NCBI GenBank assembly: GCA_900754255.1 | Contig: CAAECI010000016.1 | Location: forward strand, 1-15,237 | Source of the DNA: an uncultured Succinivibrio sp. | GTDB taxonomy: Bacteria; Pseudomonadota; Gammaproteobacteria; Enterobacterales; Succinivibrionaceae | DNA: 15,237 nt | Reading direction: 5' to 3' | Shown: in pieces, positions 15,148 to 15,237 of the stretch | Position numbering within the stretch: the stretch's first letter is position 1 | Layout of the letters: each line of letters opens with the position of its first letter | The notes under the pieces: generated by a model | What the model saw: the letters and a program-made list of their open reading frames with translations, nothing else | Told to the model about the DNA's origin: nothing | The model's database searches: none | Translations under genes and position numbers: made by a program

Positions 15148-15237
15148 TGTTAGGGATCCGCTAGATGATCCATCAGGATCTTAGAAGATGATCGGACAGG
15201 AAGCTCTTGTAGCTTACGATCACCACTTTTCCAGAAC
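15148..15237 (+). repeat. GATC-rich repeat, copy C (runs off the window)
   Basis: Ninety bases matching copy B at 86 positions, in the same orientation, with GATC at offsets 7, 19, 29, 42 and 70. It reaches the last base of the window, so its full length and any linked transposase gene are unknown. With copy B it brackets the AT-rich restriction-modification gene. Confidence 0.75.

Noticed and set aside
1..15237. CRISPR arrays, tRNA or rRNA genes
   Set aside because: No regularly spaced direct repeats with unique spacers and no tRNA T-loop or rRNA signature sequences were found on either strand.

Overview
The window looks like a chromosomal segment of a Gram-negative proteobacterium, probably a gammaproteobacterium. 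The succinylase-pathway enzyme DapE, DUF805 and DUF1189/DUF1036-type envelope proteins, strong AGGAG ribosome sites and many Dam-type GATC sites fit this. The PdxS/PdxT route to vitamin B6 with a MocR-type regulator is less usual for gammaproteobacteria and would fit an anaerobe such as a Succinivibrionaceae member. That family guess is inference only.

Bases 1-8776 are ordinary core sequence with balanced base composition. They hold: a cytoplasmic PAS-GGDEF-EAL protein (degenerate GGDEF, complete EAL, so a likely c-di-GMP phosphodiesterase); the convergent pdxS-pdxT operon for pyridoxal 5'-phosphate synthesis; the divergent pdxR-type regulator, sharing a 105-bp control region with pdxS; a DUF805 membrane protein; dapE of lysine/peptidoglycan synthesis; and a divergent two-gene unit coding a DUF1189-like membrane protein and a secreted DUF1036-like protein. 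Convergent gene pairs share good bidirectional hairpin terminators.

Bases 8777-10577 are a graveyard of accessory DNA: the right end and 3' stub of an IS200/IS605-type tnpB with a plausible omega-RNA scaffold; a thermonuclease gene broken by one stop and one frameshift; an unrecognised 125-aa gene; and the first 60 codons of a type I hsdM cut off by a repeat. A GATC-rich repeat beginning TGTTAGGGATCC occurs three times in the same orientation (9034, 10488, 15148). It sits exactly where tnpB and hsdM are truncated, so it is probably the end of an unidentified mobile element.

Bases 11020-14948 are strikingly AT-rich and encode a single-chain restriction-modification enzyme: an HsdR-like PD-(D/E)XK nuclease, an N6-adenine methyltransferase, and a two-TRD specificity region. 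The layout is like the AloI/CjeI class of type IIB/IIG enzymes. The frame breaks in a TA run at about 14484, separating the second target-recognition domain. This gene lies between two direct copies of the GATC repeat and was probably acquired horizontally. No tRNA, rRNA or CRISPR array is seen.
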